From: an uncultured Oscillospiraceae bacterium | GTDB lineage: Bacteria > Bacillota > Clostridia > Oscillospirales > Oscillospiraceae | Assembly (NCBI GenBank): GCA_934668295.1 | Contig: CAKUND010000052.1 | Span: forward strand, 1 to 12,762 | Direction: 5' to 3' | Length of the DNA: 12,762 bases | Shown here: in pieces, positions 1-7,086 of the stretch | Layout of the letters: each line of letters opens with the position of its first letter | Numbering within the stretch: the first letter of the stretch is position 1 | Notes under the pieces: model-generated | The model's input: only the letters and a program-made list of their open reading frames with translations | Told to the model about the DNA's origin: nothing | Database searches by the model: none | Translations under genes and position numbers: made by a program

Positions 1-161
1 GACAGATACGCGTTGGCAATGGTCGTATAGAGCGAATTGATAAGCAGCGTCGCGATCAGCGCCGCGACCATCAGGAACACGATCCGGCGTCCCTGCCGTC
101 CGTCGTCGCTGTTCTGCGGCTTATTGTCCTGCGGTTTTTTGTTTTTGGGGTCGTTATTCAA
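1..161 (-). CDS. ftsH: FtsH membrane AAA+ protease, N-terminal fragment
   Basis: This is the first 53 codons of a gene that runs off the left edge. The protein starts with a polar, Lys/Asn/Gln-rich tail of about 26 residues, followed by one hydrophobic segment (about residues 27-47) ending in LINSLYTTIANAY. That short cytosolic tail and first membrane anchor are typical of clostridial FtsH, the ATP-dependent zinc protease that degrades membrane and regulatory proteins. None of the AAA or zinc-protease motifs are in the window, so the call rests on the N-terminus alone. I chose the TTG start at 161-159 because GGAAGG lies about 8 bases upstream. An in-frame GTG at 170-168 sits directly against that ribosome binding site and is less likely. 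The gene is divergent from rlmB and has its own promoter. Confidence 0.7.
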   Translation of the reverse strand, partial: MNNDPKNKKPQDNKPQNSDDGRQGRRIVFLMVAALIATLLINSLYTTIANAYL

Positions 162-221
162 AAAACGCACCTTCCTTCTGTGAAAACGTGGGAAATTTTA
201 GTAGAGTCTTTTCTGCTACAA

Positions 222-250
222 ATCTTATCACACCCGCCGCGCATTTACAA
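222..250 (-). promoter_or_regulatory. Sigma-A type promoter for ftsH
   Basis: On the minus strand a TTGTAA -35 box (250-245) is followed after exactly 17 bases by a TAAGAT -10 box (227-222). Transcription would start near 215, giving a leader of about 55 bases before the TTG start. It is divergent from the promoter at 302-330, so both promoters share the intergenic region. Confidence 0.5.
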
Positions 251-301
251 GAAAGAACCGGCGGCGGGCCGGTAAATTTTCTGTGAATTGTGAGATTGGG
301 A

Positions 302-330
302 TTGAGGTTTGCAAAAGAAGCTGTTATACT
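302..330 (+). promoter_or_regulatory. Sigma-A type promoter for rlmB
   Basis: TTGAGG (302-307), a 17-base spacer and TATACT (325-330) form a good vegetative promoter. The start point would be near 337, about 40 bases before the rlmB ATG. Confidence 0.6.
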
Positions 331-376
331 ATATTGTGAATGATTATGACAAGATCGATCGGAAGCTGGAGAAACT

Positions 377-1180
377 ATGGAACAGAAAAAATGGAACCGC
401 AATGACCGCCGCCCGCCCATCCGCCGTGCGCAGGAGCCTGCGGAGGCTGCAGAAAACATGCTCGAGGGCCGCAACGCCGTACAGGAGGCGCTTGCCGCAG
501 GCCGCCCCATCGACAAGCTTTACATCGCTGCCGGAGAAACAGACCGCGCGCTTGCGCGGCTGGCCGCCATGGCAAGGCAGGCCGGCGCCGCCGTCGTTGA
601 AACGGACCGGCGCAAGCTCGACCAGCTTTCGGCCACGGGCGCGCATCAGGGCGTCGTCGCCATGGTCGCGGCGCATGCCTACGCGACGGTCGAGGAAATT
701 CTCGAAAACGCGAAAAACCGGGGCGAGGCCCCGCTGATCGTCATCTGCGACGAGCTGTCCGACCCGCATAACCTGGGCGCGATCATCCGCACAGCGGAGT
801 GCGCAGGCGCGCACGGCGTCATCATCCCGAAGCGCCGCAGCGTTGGTCTGACCGCCGTTGTGGGCAAGGCCTCGGCAGGCGCGCTGGAATATCTGCCGGT
901 GGCGCGCGCGGCCAATCTGGTCAGCGCCATCCGCGAGCTGCAGAAGGCCGGCGTCTGGGTCTTCGGCACGGCGGCGGACGGCGATACCGCGCTCTATCAG
1001 GCCGATCTCAAGGGCCCGGCCGCCATCGTCATCGGCAATGAGGGCGACGGCATGAGCCGCCTCGTATCCGAAGCATGCGACTTTAAAGTCAGTATTCCCA
1101 TGCGCGGCCATATCTCATCCCTCAATGCGTCGAACGCCGCCGCAATTTTATTGTACGAGGCCGTCCGCCAGCGGGGATAA
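377..1180 (+). CDS. rlmB: TrmH/SpoU-family 23S rRNA 2'-O-methyltransferase (RlmB-like)
   Basis: The 267-residue protein is a SpoU (SPOUT) RNA ribose methyltransferase that uses S-adenosylmethionine. RlmB modifies a guanosine in 23S rRNA domain V (G2251 in E. coli). After a basic tail of about 26 residues comes the substrate-binding domain (about 28-105, starting LEGRNAVQEAL). The catalytic knot domain follows with all three motifs: motif 1 with N132 and R138 in DPHNLGAIIRTAE, motif 2 IVIGNEGDGMS (217-227), and motif 3 IPMRGHISSLNASNAAA (240-256). The length is normal for RlmB. The start is supported by GGAG at 368-371, five bases upstream. Specificity for G2251 rather than another rRNA or tRNA ribose is inferred from domain layout and not proven by sequence. 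It appears to be a single-gene unit. Confidence 0.88.
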   Translation: MEQKKWNRNDRRPPIRRAQEPAEAAENMLEGRNAVQEALAAGRPIDKLYIAAGETDRALARLAAMARQAGAAVVETDRRKLDQLSATGAHQGVVAMVAAHAYATVEEILENAKNRGEAPLIVICDELSDPHNLGAIIRTAECAGAHGVIIPKRRSVGLTAVVGKASAGALEYLPVARAANLVSAIRELQKAGVWVFGTAADGDTALYQADLKGPAAIVIGNEGDGMSRLVSEACDFKVSIPMRGHISSLNASNAAAILLYEAVRQRG

Positions 1181-1193
1181 TTTCCCGTTCCTG

Positions 1194-1388
1194 TATTTCT
1201 GCGGGCTGGGTACGGCGGTTTGTAGGGCCGATGCCCACATCGGTCTGGCAGAACAGACCGCTTTTACGAAAATCTACGGCGAATTCGCAGTTTCCCAACG
1301 GGCCGACAGAGTCGTCGGCCCCTACGCCGCAGTTTTCCAGTCCGCCGTATCCCGTAGGGGCGGACGACTCTGTCCGCCCGCAGAAATA
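1194..1388. repeat. Palindromic repeat element bounded by 13-bp inverted repeats
   Basis: TATTTCTGCGGGC (1194-1206) and its exact complement GCCCGCAGAAATA (1376-1388) bound a 195-base unit directly after rlmB. Inside are three variants of one hairpin of the form GTAGGG-C-CGA..TCG..: at about 1222-1243 (stem around GCCGATGcccaCATCGGt), at 1300-1325 (GGGCCGACagagtcGTCGGCCC, inverted) and at 1355-1379 (GGGCGGACgactctGTCCGCCC). The phrase ACGGCGAATTC near 1276 is echoed as TCGGCGAATTC near 1409. The three hairpins vary in sequence but conserve pairing. No coding capacity is believable. It may be a short non-autonomous mobile or structured intergenic repeat. Confidence 0.6.
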
Positions 1389-1426
1389 TACTAATTTCAC
1401 GGAAATCTTCGGCGAATTCACACAAT

Positions 1427-1608
1427 CCAAGGCTCCCCTTGGGCTCAAGGGGCCAATAGGGGTAGGGATGCTGGCGCGTAGCGCCTGAGGGGATTCGAAC
1501 GCAGCAAATTTTGGAACACTCTGACACTTGAGAAAAATCCCCTCCGTCATTTGCTTCGCAAATGCCGCCTCCCCTTATCGTGCGGGGCACGACAAGGGCA
1601 GGCTTTGG
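1427..1608. repeat. Head-to-head pair of CTCCCCTT/GAGGGGATT palindromic repeats
   Basis: Two copies of one repeat type face each other. The left copy (1427-1495) begins CCAAGGCTCCCCTT, forms a CCCCTTG/CAAGGGG hairpin, then a GGCGC-GTA-GCGCC hairpin (1473-1485), and ends CTGAGGGGATT. The right copy (1608-1536, minus strand) begins CCAAAGCCTGCCCTT, forms a longer CCCTT/AAGGG hairpin, then GCAAATG/CATTTGC around TTC (1548-1564), and ends ACGGAGGGGATT. Both copies have the same order of parts with changed but paired stems. About 40 bases of unrelated sequence separate them. The pair lies upstream of the membrane protein gene and occupies the apparent open frame before its real start. Confidence 0.6.
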
Positions 1609-1661
1609 GGCCGTCAAGCGCAGATGTTCACCTCACAGTCTTACTACACATGGAGCACAGT

Positions 1662-3728
1662 ATGGAACCAATCAGGCGTCCTGAGGACGAAGCACAACTG
1701 AACAAGACGCCTGAGCCTGCCGTGGAAGCGTCTGCAGCGCAGGAGGAGGCAGAATACTCGCTCGAGGAGATCATGAACGAGTTCGGCGGCTGGACAAAGC
1801 GTGAGCCGGAGCAGGAACCGCCCGCTCCCCCGGATGCGCCGGAGACGGAGGACGCAGAACCGGCCGACACGATCCGCTTTGCGCCCGTCCATCCGCAGAA
1901 GGAGCCCGAGACGGAGCGTCCCGCCGTCTGGACCTATCAGGGTGAACCGGATCCGGAGCCTGCCGCGGCAGACCCCAGGGAGGCGCGGGAGCGCGCCCGT
2001 GCCGAGCGCCGGGAAAAACGGCAGGCCGAAAAGCGCCGCCGCCAGCTCGAGCGCTTTCAGAAAAAGGAGGCCCGCAAAAAGCGCGCCGCCGAACAGCCCG
2101 AGCACACCTTTGCCTCGCTTGAGGCCGCGTACCAGTTCTATTCCGCCGCCTCGGCGATCCGGCTGCGTCTGCTGTTCAGCGCGCTGGCCTGTCTGGCGTC
2201 GGTCTTGCTGCTGGTGCTGTCGACGTCCGCCATCGTGGGCGATTTCAGCGGCTATTCGCAGGTTTTTTCCGCGATCATGCTGGGGCTTCTGCTGGCGCAG
2301 GCGCTGTTGAGCTATGATATCTGCCTGTCCGGCGTGATGCAGGTGCTGCGGCTGCGGTTCGACCAGACCAGCATGCTCTTTGTGACGCTCTGCGCCGTGA
2401 TCGTCGACGCATTTTTCGCCGTCGTGCAGGGCCGGACACCGTTCTGCACGGTCGCGTCGATCCTGCTGCTGCTTGCGCTGTGGGGGCGGAGTCTGCTATA
2501 TGAGGCGCGGCGCAGATCGCTGCGCGCGGCGGGCAACATGGAAGATCCCGTCGCGGCCGTGCGGGAAGAAAAGGCGTGGCACGGCTACGACTGCATCTTC
2601 CGCGCGCCGGGCGACGCCGGGCAGTTTGCCGTCCAGCTCGAAATGCCGGACGCAGGCAGCCGCATCATGCGCGTCTACGCGCCCGTCATGACGGCGGTGA
2701 CGCTCGTGCTGTCCATCCTGACCGCGATGCGCGGCGGCAGAAGCTTTCTCTGGTCATGGACGGCCATGCTGCTGGCCGGCTTCCCTGCCGGCGTCCTCAT
2801 CGCCTACGCAAAGCCGTTTTCCACGTTTGCTAAAAAGCTGTACCGCGTCGGCGCAGCCGTCGCGGGCTGGCAGGGCGCGCGGATCTTGTCCGGCGAAGCG
2901 GGACTTATTATCGAGGACGCAGATCTGTTCCCGCCGCAGAACGTGACGCAGGGCGGCATGAAGCTCTACGGCAGCCGCCCCGCTCCCATGGTCATCGGCT
3001 ACGCCAACGCCGTTGTGCAGACGGCGGGCAGCGGGCTTACGCCCCTGTTCGAGCAGATGATGCACGACCAGAATGGCAGACGATACACCGTCGACAGCTT
3101 CCGCCGGTATGAAAGCGGCGGTCTCGGCGCGACGATCCGGGGTGACGTCGTGCTCATGGGCTCCATCGCGTTTATGAAGCTCATGCGCGTGCGCGTCCCG
3201 GAGGGGACAAGGCTCAAACAGGCGGTCTATCTGTCCGTCAACGGTGAGCTTGCCGCCGTCTTCGCGCTGAACTACGCGCCGGCGGAGTCTGTACGGGCCG
3301 GGCTTGCCGCTGTTCTGCGCGCTGGCGCGCTCGTGCCGGTGCTGGCCACGCGCGATTTTATGATCACGCCGCAGTTTCTGAAGCAGCGCTACAAGATCCC
3401 GCCCGAGCACATTGAATTTCCTATCGTGGAGGAGCGTGCGCGTCTCTCCGCGCCCGAGGCCGTGCGCGACGGGAAGCAGGGCGCGCTCATGGCCCGCAGC
3501 AACTTTGCAAGCTTCGCCGGCAGCGTCGTCGCGGCGCGGAGCCTGCGCAGCACGGCAATTTTGTCCATCTGCATCGCCATCGCGGGAAGCGCGCTCGGCG
3601 TGGGGCTGATGTTTGTGCTGACATTCCTCGGCGCGGATCTCGCTGCGTCGTGCTGGAACCTGTTTTTGTACACGGTTTTATGGCTCCTGCCGGGGCTTCT
3701 GGCGGGGCTTTTGATCGGGCGCGCATAG
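1662..3728 (+). CDS. Degenerate (pseudo-) P1B-type ATPase membrane protein
   Basis: A 688-residue protein I read as a catalytically dead relative of heavy-metal P1B ATPases. An acidic, Pro/Glu-rich N-terminus is followed by a very basic stretch likely to be a coiled coil (about 105-145). Predicted membrane segments fall in the P1B order: four (about 168-280), a short loop where the actuator domain should be (281-338), two (about 339-383), a cytosolic P/N-like domain (390-630), and two more (631-686). P/N-type phrases remain, such as GGLGATIRGDVVLMGS and VYLSVNGELAAVFAL. Key residues are gone: the CPC metal motif reads FPA (374-376), the DKTGT site reads EDADLF with Glu418 at the aspartate position, TGD reads TRD (563-565), and there is no TGE or GDGxND. 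The start at 1662 is chosen because GGAG lies 7 bases upstream and earlier codons fall in repeats. Its function is unknown. Confidence 0.6.
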   Translation: MEPIRRPEDEAQLNKTPEPAVEASAAQEEAEYSLEEIMNEFGGWTKREPEQEPPAPPDAPETEDAEPADTIRFAPVHPQKEPETERPAVWTYQGEPDPEPAAADPREARERARAERREKRQAEKRRRQLERFQKKEARKKRAAEQPEHTFASLEAAYQFYSAASAIRLRLLFSALACLASVLLLVLSTSAIVGDFSGYSQVFSAIMLGLLLAQALLSYDICLSGVMQVLRLRFDQTSMLFVTLCAVIVDAFFAVVQGRTPFCTVASILLLLALWGRSLLYEARRRSLRAAGNMEDPVAAVREEKAWHGYDCIFRAPGDAGQFAVQLEMPDAGSRIMRVYAPVMTAVTLVLSILTAMRGGRSFLWSWTAMLLAGFPAGVLIAYAKPFSTFAKKLYRVGAAVAGWQGARILSGEAGLIIEDADLFPPQNVTQGGMKLYGSRPAPMVIGYANAVVQTAGSGLTPLFEQMMHDQNGRRYTVDSFRRYESGGLGATIRGDVVLMGSIAFMKLMRVRVPEGTRLKQAVYLSVNGELAAVFALNYAPAESVRAGLAAVLRAGALVPVLATRDFMITPQFLKQRYKIPPEHIEFPIVEERARLSAPEAVRDGKQGALMARSNFASFAGSVVAARSLRSTAILSICIAIAGSALGVGLMFVLTFLGADLAASCWNLFLYTVLWLLPGLLAGLLIGRA

Positions 3729-3755
3729 CTGCGCGTGAAAAAACGCAGATTTTCA
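3729..3755 (+). terminator. Possible weak terminator
   Basis: CTGCG (3729-3733) and CGCAG (3744-3748) can pair around an A-rich loop and are followed by ATTTTC. The overlapping GCGCA/TGCGC at 3721-3734 is an alternative hairpin. The stem is only 5 bp, so this is a weak call. Confidence 0.3.
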
Positions 3756-3776
3756 TGGGATTTGACAAGATTCTAA

Positions 3777-3805
3777 TTGCAATCTTATGGGGATTCGTAT
3801 ATAAT
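3777..3805 (+). promoter_or_regulatory. Sigma-A promoter for the EF-G-like gene
   Basis: TTGCAA (3777-3782), a 17-base spacer and a perfect TATAAT (3800-3805). A second perfect TTGACA lies at 3762-3767, but only TTATGG follows it at the right distance, so I prefer the downstream pair. The start point would be near 3812, giving a leader of about 80 bases. Confidence 0.7.
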
Positions 3806-3843
3806 GGAATTTAAGAGTCGGCGAAATGAGAACTGCCGAGGGG

Positions 3844-3867
3844 CGGAGCGCGCCGTCTTGCGCTCCG
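3844..3867 (+). promoter_or_regulatory. Leader hairpin before the EF-G-like gene
   Basis: CGGAGCGC (3844-3851) pairs perfectly with GCGCTCCG (3860-3867) around an 8-base loop in the 5' leader. It ends 7 bases before the AAAGGAG ribosome binding site (3875-3881). No T tract follows, so it is not a terminator. It may stabilise the mRNA or regulate translation. Confidence 0.5.
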
Positions 3868-3892
3868 TCTGGAGAAAGGAGTAATTTTAACT

Positions 3893-5962
3893 ATGGGCTA
3901 TACTGCCAATGACATTCGCAACATCTGCCTGCTTGGTCACGGCGGCGACGGCAAATCCGCTCTTTGCGAGAGCATGCTGTTCACCACCAAGGCGATCACC
4001 CGTCTGGGCAAGCGTGCCGATGGCACCACTGTTTCTGACTTTGACGACGAAGAAAAAAAGAGACAGTATTCCATTTCTTCTTCCGTCATTCCCGTTGAAT
4101 ATAACAAGTGCAAGCTCAACGTGATCGACAACCCGGGCTATTTTGACTTTGCCGGTCAGATCGTGCAGTCCCTGCGCGTGGCTGACGCGGGCCTCATCTG
4201 CCTGACCGCCAAGAGCGGCATCGGTGTCGGCACCGAAAAGGGCTGGAAGTATCTCGCCAAGGCCGGTCTTCCCGCTATGTTCTATGTCTCCAAGCTCGAC
4301 GAGGAGCATGCCAACTTCTTCAACGTCCTCGATTCCATGCGTGAGATGTTCGGCGCTTCCGTCATTCCGTTCACCTTCCCCATCATGCAGGGCGAGACGG
4401 CTGTCGGCCTGGTCGACCTGATCGAGAAGAAGGCCTATGACGTAAACGGCAAGGAGATCGCCCTGCCCGCAGACGCCAGCGACAAGATCGAAGAATACAT
4501 GGCCGAGCTCAACGAGCAGGTCGCGGAGACCGACGAGGCCCTCATGGAGAAGTTCTTCATGGAGGAGCCGTTTACCGCCGAGGAGCTCCAGACCGGCATC
4601 AAGGCCGGCATCCGTGACCGCAGCGTGACTCCCGTCTTCTGCGGCTGCGCCTACACCGGTCTCGGCACCACCAACCTGATGGCGAACCTCGTCAAGTACG
4701 CGCCGAACCCCCTCGAGGGCAAGCCCATGATCCAGGTCGACGAGGACGGCACCGAGTCCGAGTTCAAGCTTGACCCGAGCGGCAGCCCGATGGCGTTTGT
4801 GTTCAACACGCTGGCTGACCAGTACGGCAAGAACTCCTACTTCAAGGTCATCTCCGGCGACATGGAGGACACCCTCACCGTCGTCAACGTCCGTACCGGC
4901 GATTCTGAAAAGCTCGGCAACATGTTCTTCCCGAAGGGCAAGGACAACACCAAGACCTCCAAGGTCTGCTGCGGCGATATCGGCGTCTTCACGAAGCTCG
5001 CCTCCGTCAAGACCGGCGACACGCTGGGCCTTGCGGGCAAGACCGTCCGCATCAAGGGCATGACCTACGACGAGCCGATGTACAAGATGGCTGTCTACGC
5101 CAAGGTCAAGGGCACGGAAGACAAGATCGCCAACGGCCTTGTCAAGCTGAAGGAAGAAGACGAGTCCTTCACCTATGGCAACGATCCCGAGACCAAGGAG
5201 CTCATCATTGCCGGCGCCGGCGATATGCAGCTGTCCGTTCTCATGGCCAAGCTCCAGAGCAAGTACAAGGTCGAGGCTGTTCTCAAGCCCGCCAAGATCG
5301 CATACCGCGAGACCATCAAGAAGAAGGTCGAGATCCACGGCCGTCACAAGAAGCAGTCCGGCGGCCACGGCCAGTTCGGCGACGTCTATATCCGCTTCGA
5401 GCCGCAGTCCGAGTCCGAAGAGATGATCTTCGCGGATGAGACCGTCGGCGGCTGCGTGCCGAAGAACTTCATCCCGTCCGTTGAAAAGGGCCTGCGCAAC
5501 TGCGTCGGCAAGGGCGTTCTGGCCGGCTACCCGGTCGTGTTCCTGAAGGCCACGCTGTACTTCGGCTCTTACCATCCCGTCGATTCCTCCGATATGGCGT
5601 TCCAGACCGCTGCCGGCATCGCCTACAAGGAAGGCCTGCCCACCGCTGGTCCGACCCTGCTTGAGCCGATCGGCGAGCTGAAGGTCCTCATCCCCGACAG
5701 CAACATGGGCGACGTCATCGGCGATCTCAACAAGCGCCGCGGCCGCGTCATGGGCATGAACCCCGATCCCGAGAACCCCGGCTATCAGATCGTCGAGGCG
5801 GAAGTTCCCGTCGGCGAAATGACCACCTACTCCATTGACCTGCGCGCCATGAGCCAGGGCCGCGGCAGCTACACGCTGAAGTTCGTCCGCTACGAGGAAG
5901 TCCCGCAGATGAACCAGGCCAAGATCATCGAAGACGCCAAGAAGGACGAGGAAGAAGCATAA
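3893..5962 (+). CDS. fusA2: Elongation factor G-like translational GTPase (EF-G-2 type)
   Basis: The 689-residue protein has the full five-domain EF-G layout: GTPase domain (1-275), domain II (about 295-390), domain III (about 395-470), domain IV (about 470-590, with HGRHKKQSGGHGQFGDV) and domain V (about 590-670, with RRGRVMGM). The P-loop is GHGGDGKS (15-22). It differs from housekeeping EF-G in two places: the G3 motif reads DNPGYFDF (79-86), so the catalytic His position is Tyr83, and the G4 motif reads SKLD (133-136) rather than NKxD. Thermus EF-G-2 and its relatives share these features, so this is the paralog rather than canonical fusA. Its cellular role is not settled in the family. 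Codon choice is strongly biased (AAG, GGC, ATC, CTC), indicating high expression. AAAGGAG lies 11 bases before the ATG. It is a single-gene unit with a consensus promoter and a terminator. Confidence 0.88.
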   Translation: MGYTANDIRNICLLGHGGDGKSALCESMLFTTKAITRLGKRADGTTVSDFDDEEKKRQYSISSSVIPVEYNKCKLNVIDNPGYFDFAGQIVQSLRVADAGLICLTAKSGIGVGTEKGWKYLAKAGLPAMFYVSKLDEEHANFFNVLDSMREMFGASVIPFTFPIMQGETAVGLVDLIEKKAYDVNGKEIALPADASDKIEEYMAELNEQVAETDEALMEKFFMEEPFTAEELQTGIKAGIRDRSVTPVFCGCAYTGLGTTNLMANLVKYAPNPLEGKPMIQVDEDGTESEFKLDPSGSPMAFVFNTLADQYGKNSYFKVISGDMEDTLTVVNVRTGDSEKLGNMFFPKGKDNTKTSKVCCGDIGVFTKLASVKTGDTLGLAGKTVRIKGMTYDEPMYKMAVYAKVKGTEDKIANGLVKLKEEDESFTYGNDPETKELIIAGAGDMQLSVLMAKLQSKYKVEAVLKPAKIAYRETIKKKVEIHGRHKKQSGGHGQFGDVYIRFEPQSESEEMIFADETVGGCVPKNFIPSVEKGLRNCVGKGVLAGYPVVFLKATLYFGSYHPVDSSDMAFQTAAGIAYKEGLPTAGPTLLEPIGELKVLIPDSNMGDVIGDLNKRRGRVMGMNPDPENPGYQIVEAEVPVGEMTTYSIDLRAMSQGRGSYTLKFVRYEEVPQMNQAKIIEDAKKDEEEA

Positions 5963-5990
5963 TCGCTCCCCTGCCCCATCACACACAACG

Positions 5991-6020
5991 CCCCGGTTTC
6001 CAGACGGAAACCGGGGCTTC
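5991..6020 (+). terminator. Intrinsic-type terminator after the EF-G-like gene
   Basis: CCCCGGTTTCC (5991-6001) and GGAAACCGGGG (6006-6016) form an 11-bp perfect stem with an AGAC tetraloop. The T tract after it is poor (CTTCGTAT), so some readthrough into the gene at 6039 is plausible. The gene between has no clear promoter of its own. Confidence 0.6.
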
Positions 6021-6038
6021 GTATCAGAGGACAAGCAC

Positions 6039-6941
6039 ATGACCGAACCGAACCGCGCGCAGCTCCATCTGCCCGGCCTGTTTGAATTTTATGAGTTTTA
6101 CCGCGTCTTTCTGCCGCTTTACCGGGCGCATCGGGAGTATTTTTACGACTGGTGCGAGCTCGCTTCGATCTATGGCGCGCCGGAGGGCTGCATCTGGGGC
6201 GGCGGGCGCGTGGGCTGCGGCAATCAGGATCCGCGCGCGGTTCTGGCGCTGACGCGGGAATACGGGCTTTCTGCCCGGCTGACGTTCAGCAATTCGCTTC
6301 TGACTGAGGCGCATCTTTCCGATCCGGCATGCAATGCGCTCTGCCGTCTGTTTTCGGAGGCAGGCGGGCCGCAGAACGGCGTCATTGTCCACTCCGAGCT
6401 GCTGCTGGACTATCTCCGCTCCGCCTATCCGCAGTTCTATTTTGTTTCCTCCACGACCAAGGTGCTGACCGCTTTCCCGGAGCTTCGGCAGGAGCTGGCG
6501 CGCGAGGCGTTCCGCTTCGTCGTGCCGGATTTCCGGCTGAACAGGGCCTTCAGCCAGCTGCGCACGCTGCCGCAGGCGCTGAAGGACAAGACGGAATTTT
6601 TGTGCAACGAGTGCTGCTGGTTCGGCTGCAGAGAGCGAAAGGCCTGCTATGAGGCCGTCAGCCGCAAGAATCTCGGGGAGAATGCGCCGCACCGCTGCAC
6701 CGCGCCCGGCGCCGCGGATGGCTATCGCTTTTCCCGGGCCATGGAAAATCCCGGCTTCATCAGCGTGCAGGATATCCAGTCGGTCTACCTGCCCATGGGC
6801 TTTTCCAACTTCAAGCTCGAGGGCCGCGGGCTTGGCAGCGCCATGCTTCTGGAATTTCTGCTCTACTACCTGACAAAGCCGGACTGCCAGCTGCGCGTCC
6901 GCGAAGAACTGTATCTGGACGCCATGCTGGACCTGTTTTAG
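6039..6941 (+). CDS. U32-peptidase-like TIM-barrel protein, function unknown
   Basis: The 300-residue protein has no signal peptide or membrane segment. It resembles U32-family peptidase-like proteins. An early GGGRVGCGNQ (54-63) is followed by a barrel-like run with FSNSLLTEAHL (83-93) and YFVSSTTKVL. The cysteine-rich NECCWFGCRERKAC stretch (about 189-202) looks like a metal or Fe-S ligand set, and the late PMGFSNFKLEGRGL resembles the FKIEGR motif of U32 proteins. In U32 enzymes such as RlhA and TrhP/YegQ, conserved cysteines serve RNA hydroxylation rather than proteolysis, so a redox or RNA-modifying role is possible here. That is inference. The ATG is supported by AGAGGA (6026-6031), 7 bases upstream. 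The gene probably depends on readthrough from the EF-G-like gene. Confidence 0.55.
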   Translation: MTEPNRAQLHLPGLFEFYEFYRVFLPLYRAHREYFYDWCELASIYGAPEGCIWGGGRVGCGNQDPRAVLALTREYGLSARLTFSNSLLTEAHLSDPACNALCRLFSEAGGPQNGVIVHSELLLDYLRSAYPQFYFVSSTTKVLTAFPELRQELAREAFRFVVPDFRLNRAFSQLRTLPQALKDKTEFLCNECCWFGCRERKACYEAVSRKNLGENAPHRCTAPGAADGYRFSRAMENPGFISVQDIQSVYLPMGFSNFKLEGRGLGSAMLLEFLLYYLTKPDCQLRVREELYLDAMLDLF

Positions 6942-6973
6942 CGCTTTGAAGCGGCTCCCCTTTGAAAAACAGT

Positions 6974-7056
6974 CTGTCGAAAAACCCGGCTGCCCATCAG
7001 GCTGCGGCTGGGTTTCTCGACAGGCTGAGGGCTGCAGCGGTTTTCCGCTGCAGCCC
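6974..7056. terminator. Two tandem hairpins between convergent genes (bidirectional terminator)
   Basis: The first hairpin pairs CTGTCGA (6974-6980) with TCGACAG (7017-7023) and continues inward through an imperfect AAACCCGGC/GGCTGGGTTT stem. The second is a perfect 12-bp stem, GGGCTGCAGCGG (7029-7040) with CCGCTGCAGCCC (7045-7056), closed by TTTT. They separate the rightward U32-like gene from the leftward OadG-like gene. T tracts are modest on both strands. Confidence 0.6.
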
Positions 7057-7086
7057 TGCATTGTTTGAAGCTTGTGCTTTTATGTA

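Noticed and set aside
1551..1661. 37 extra N-terminal codons for the pseudo-ATPase
   Set aside because: They fall in the right-hand palindromic repeat; the ATG at 1662 has a suitable ribosome binding site while the earlier ATGs do not.
1181..1661. CRISPR array in the repeat-rich gap
   Set aside because: The repeats are few, inverted and divergent, with no regular spacers and no cas genes.
3887..6040. A 717-codon open frame antisense to the EF-G-like gene
   Set aside because: It is the complement of a highly codon-biased gene, which removes stops on the other strand. Its composition is Leu/Gly/Asp/Val-rich without motifs, and the sense frame is a clear translational GTPase.
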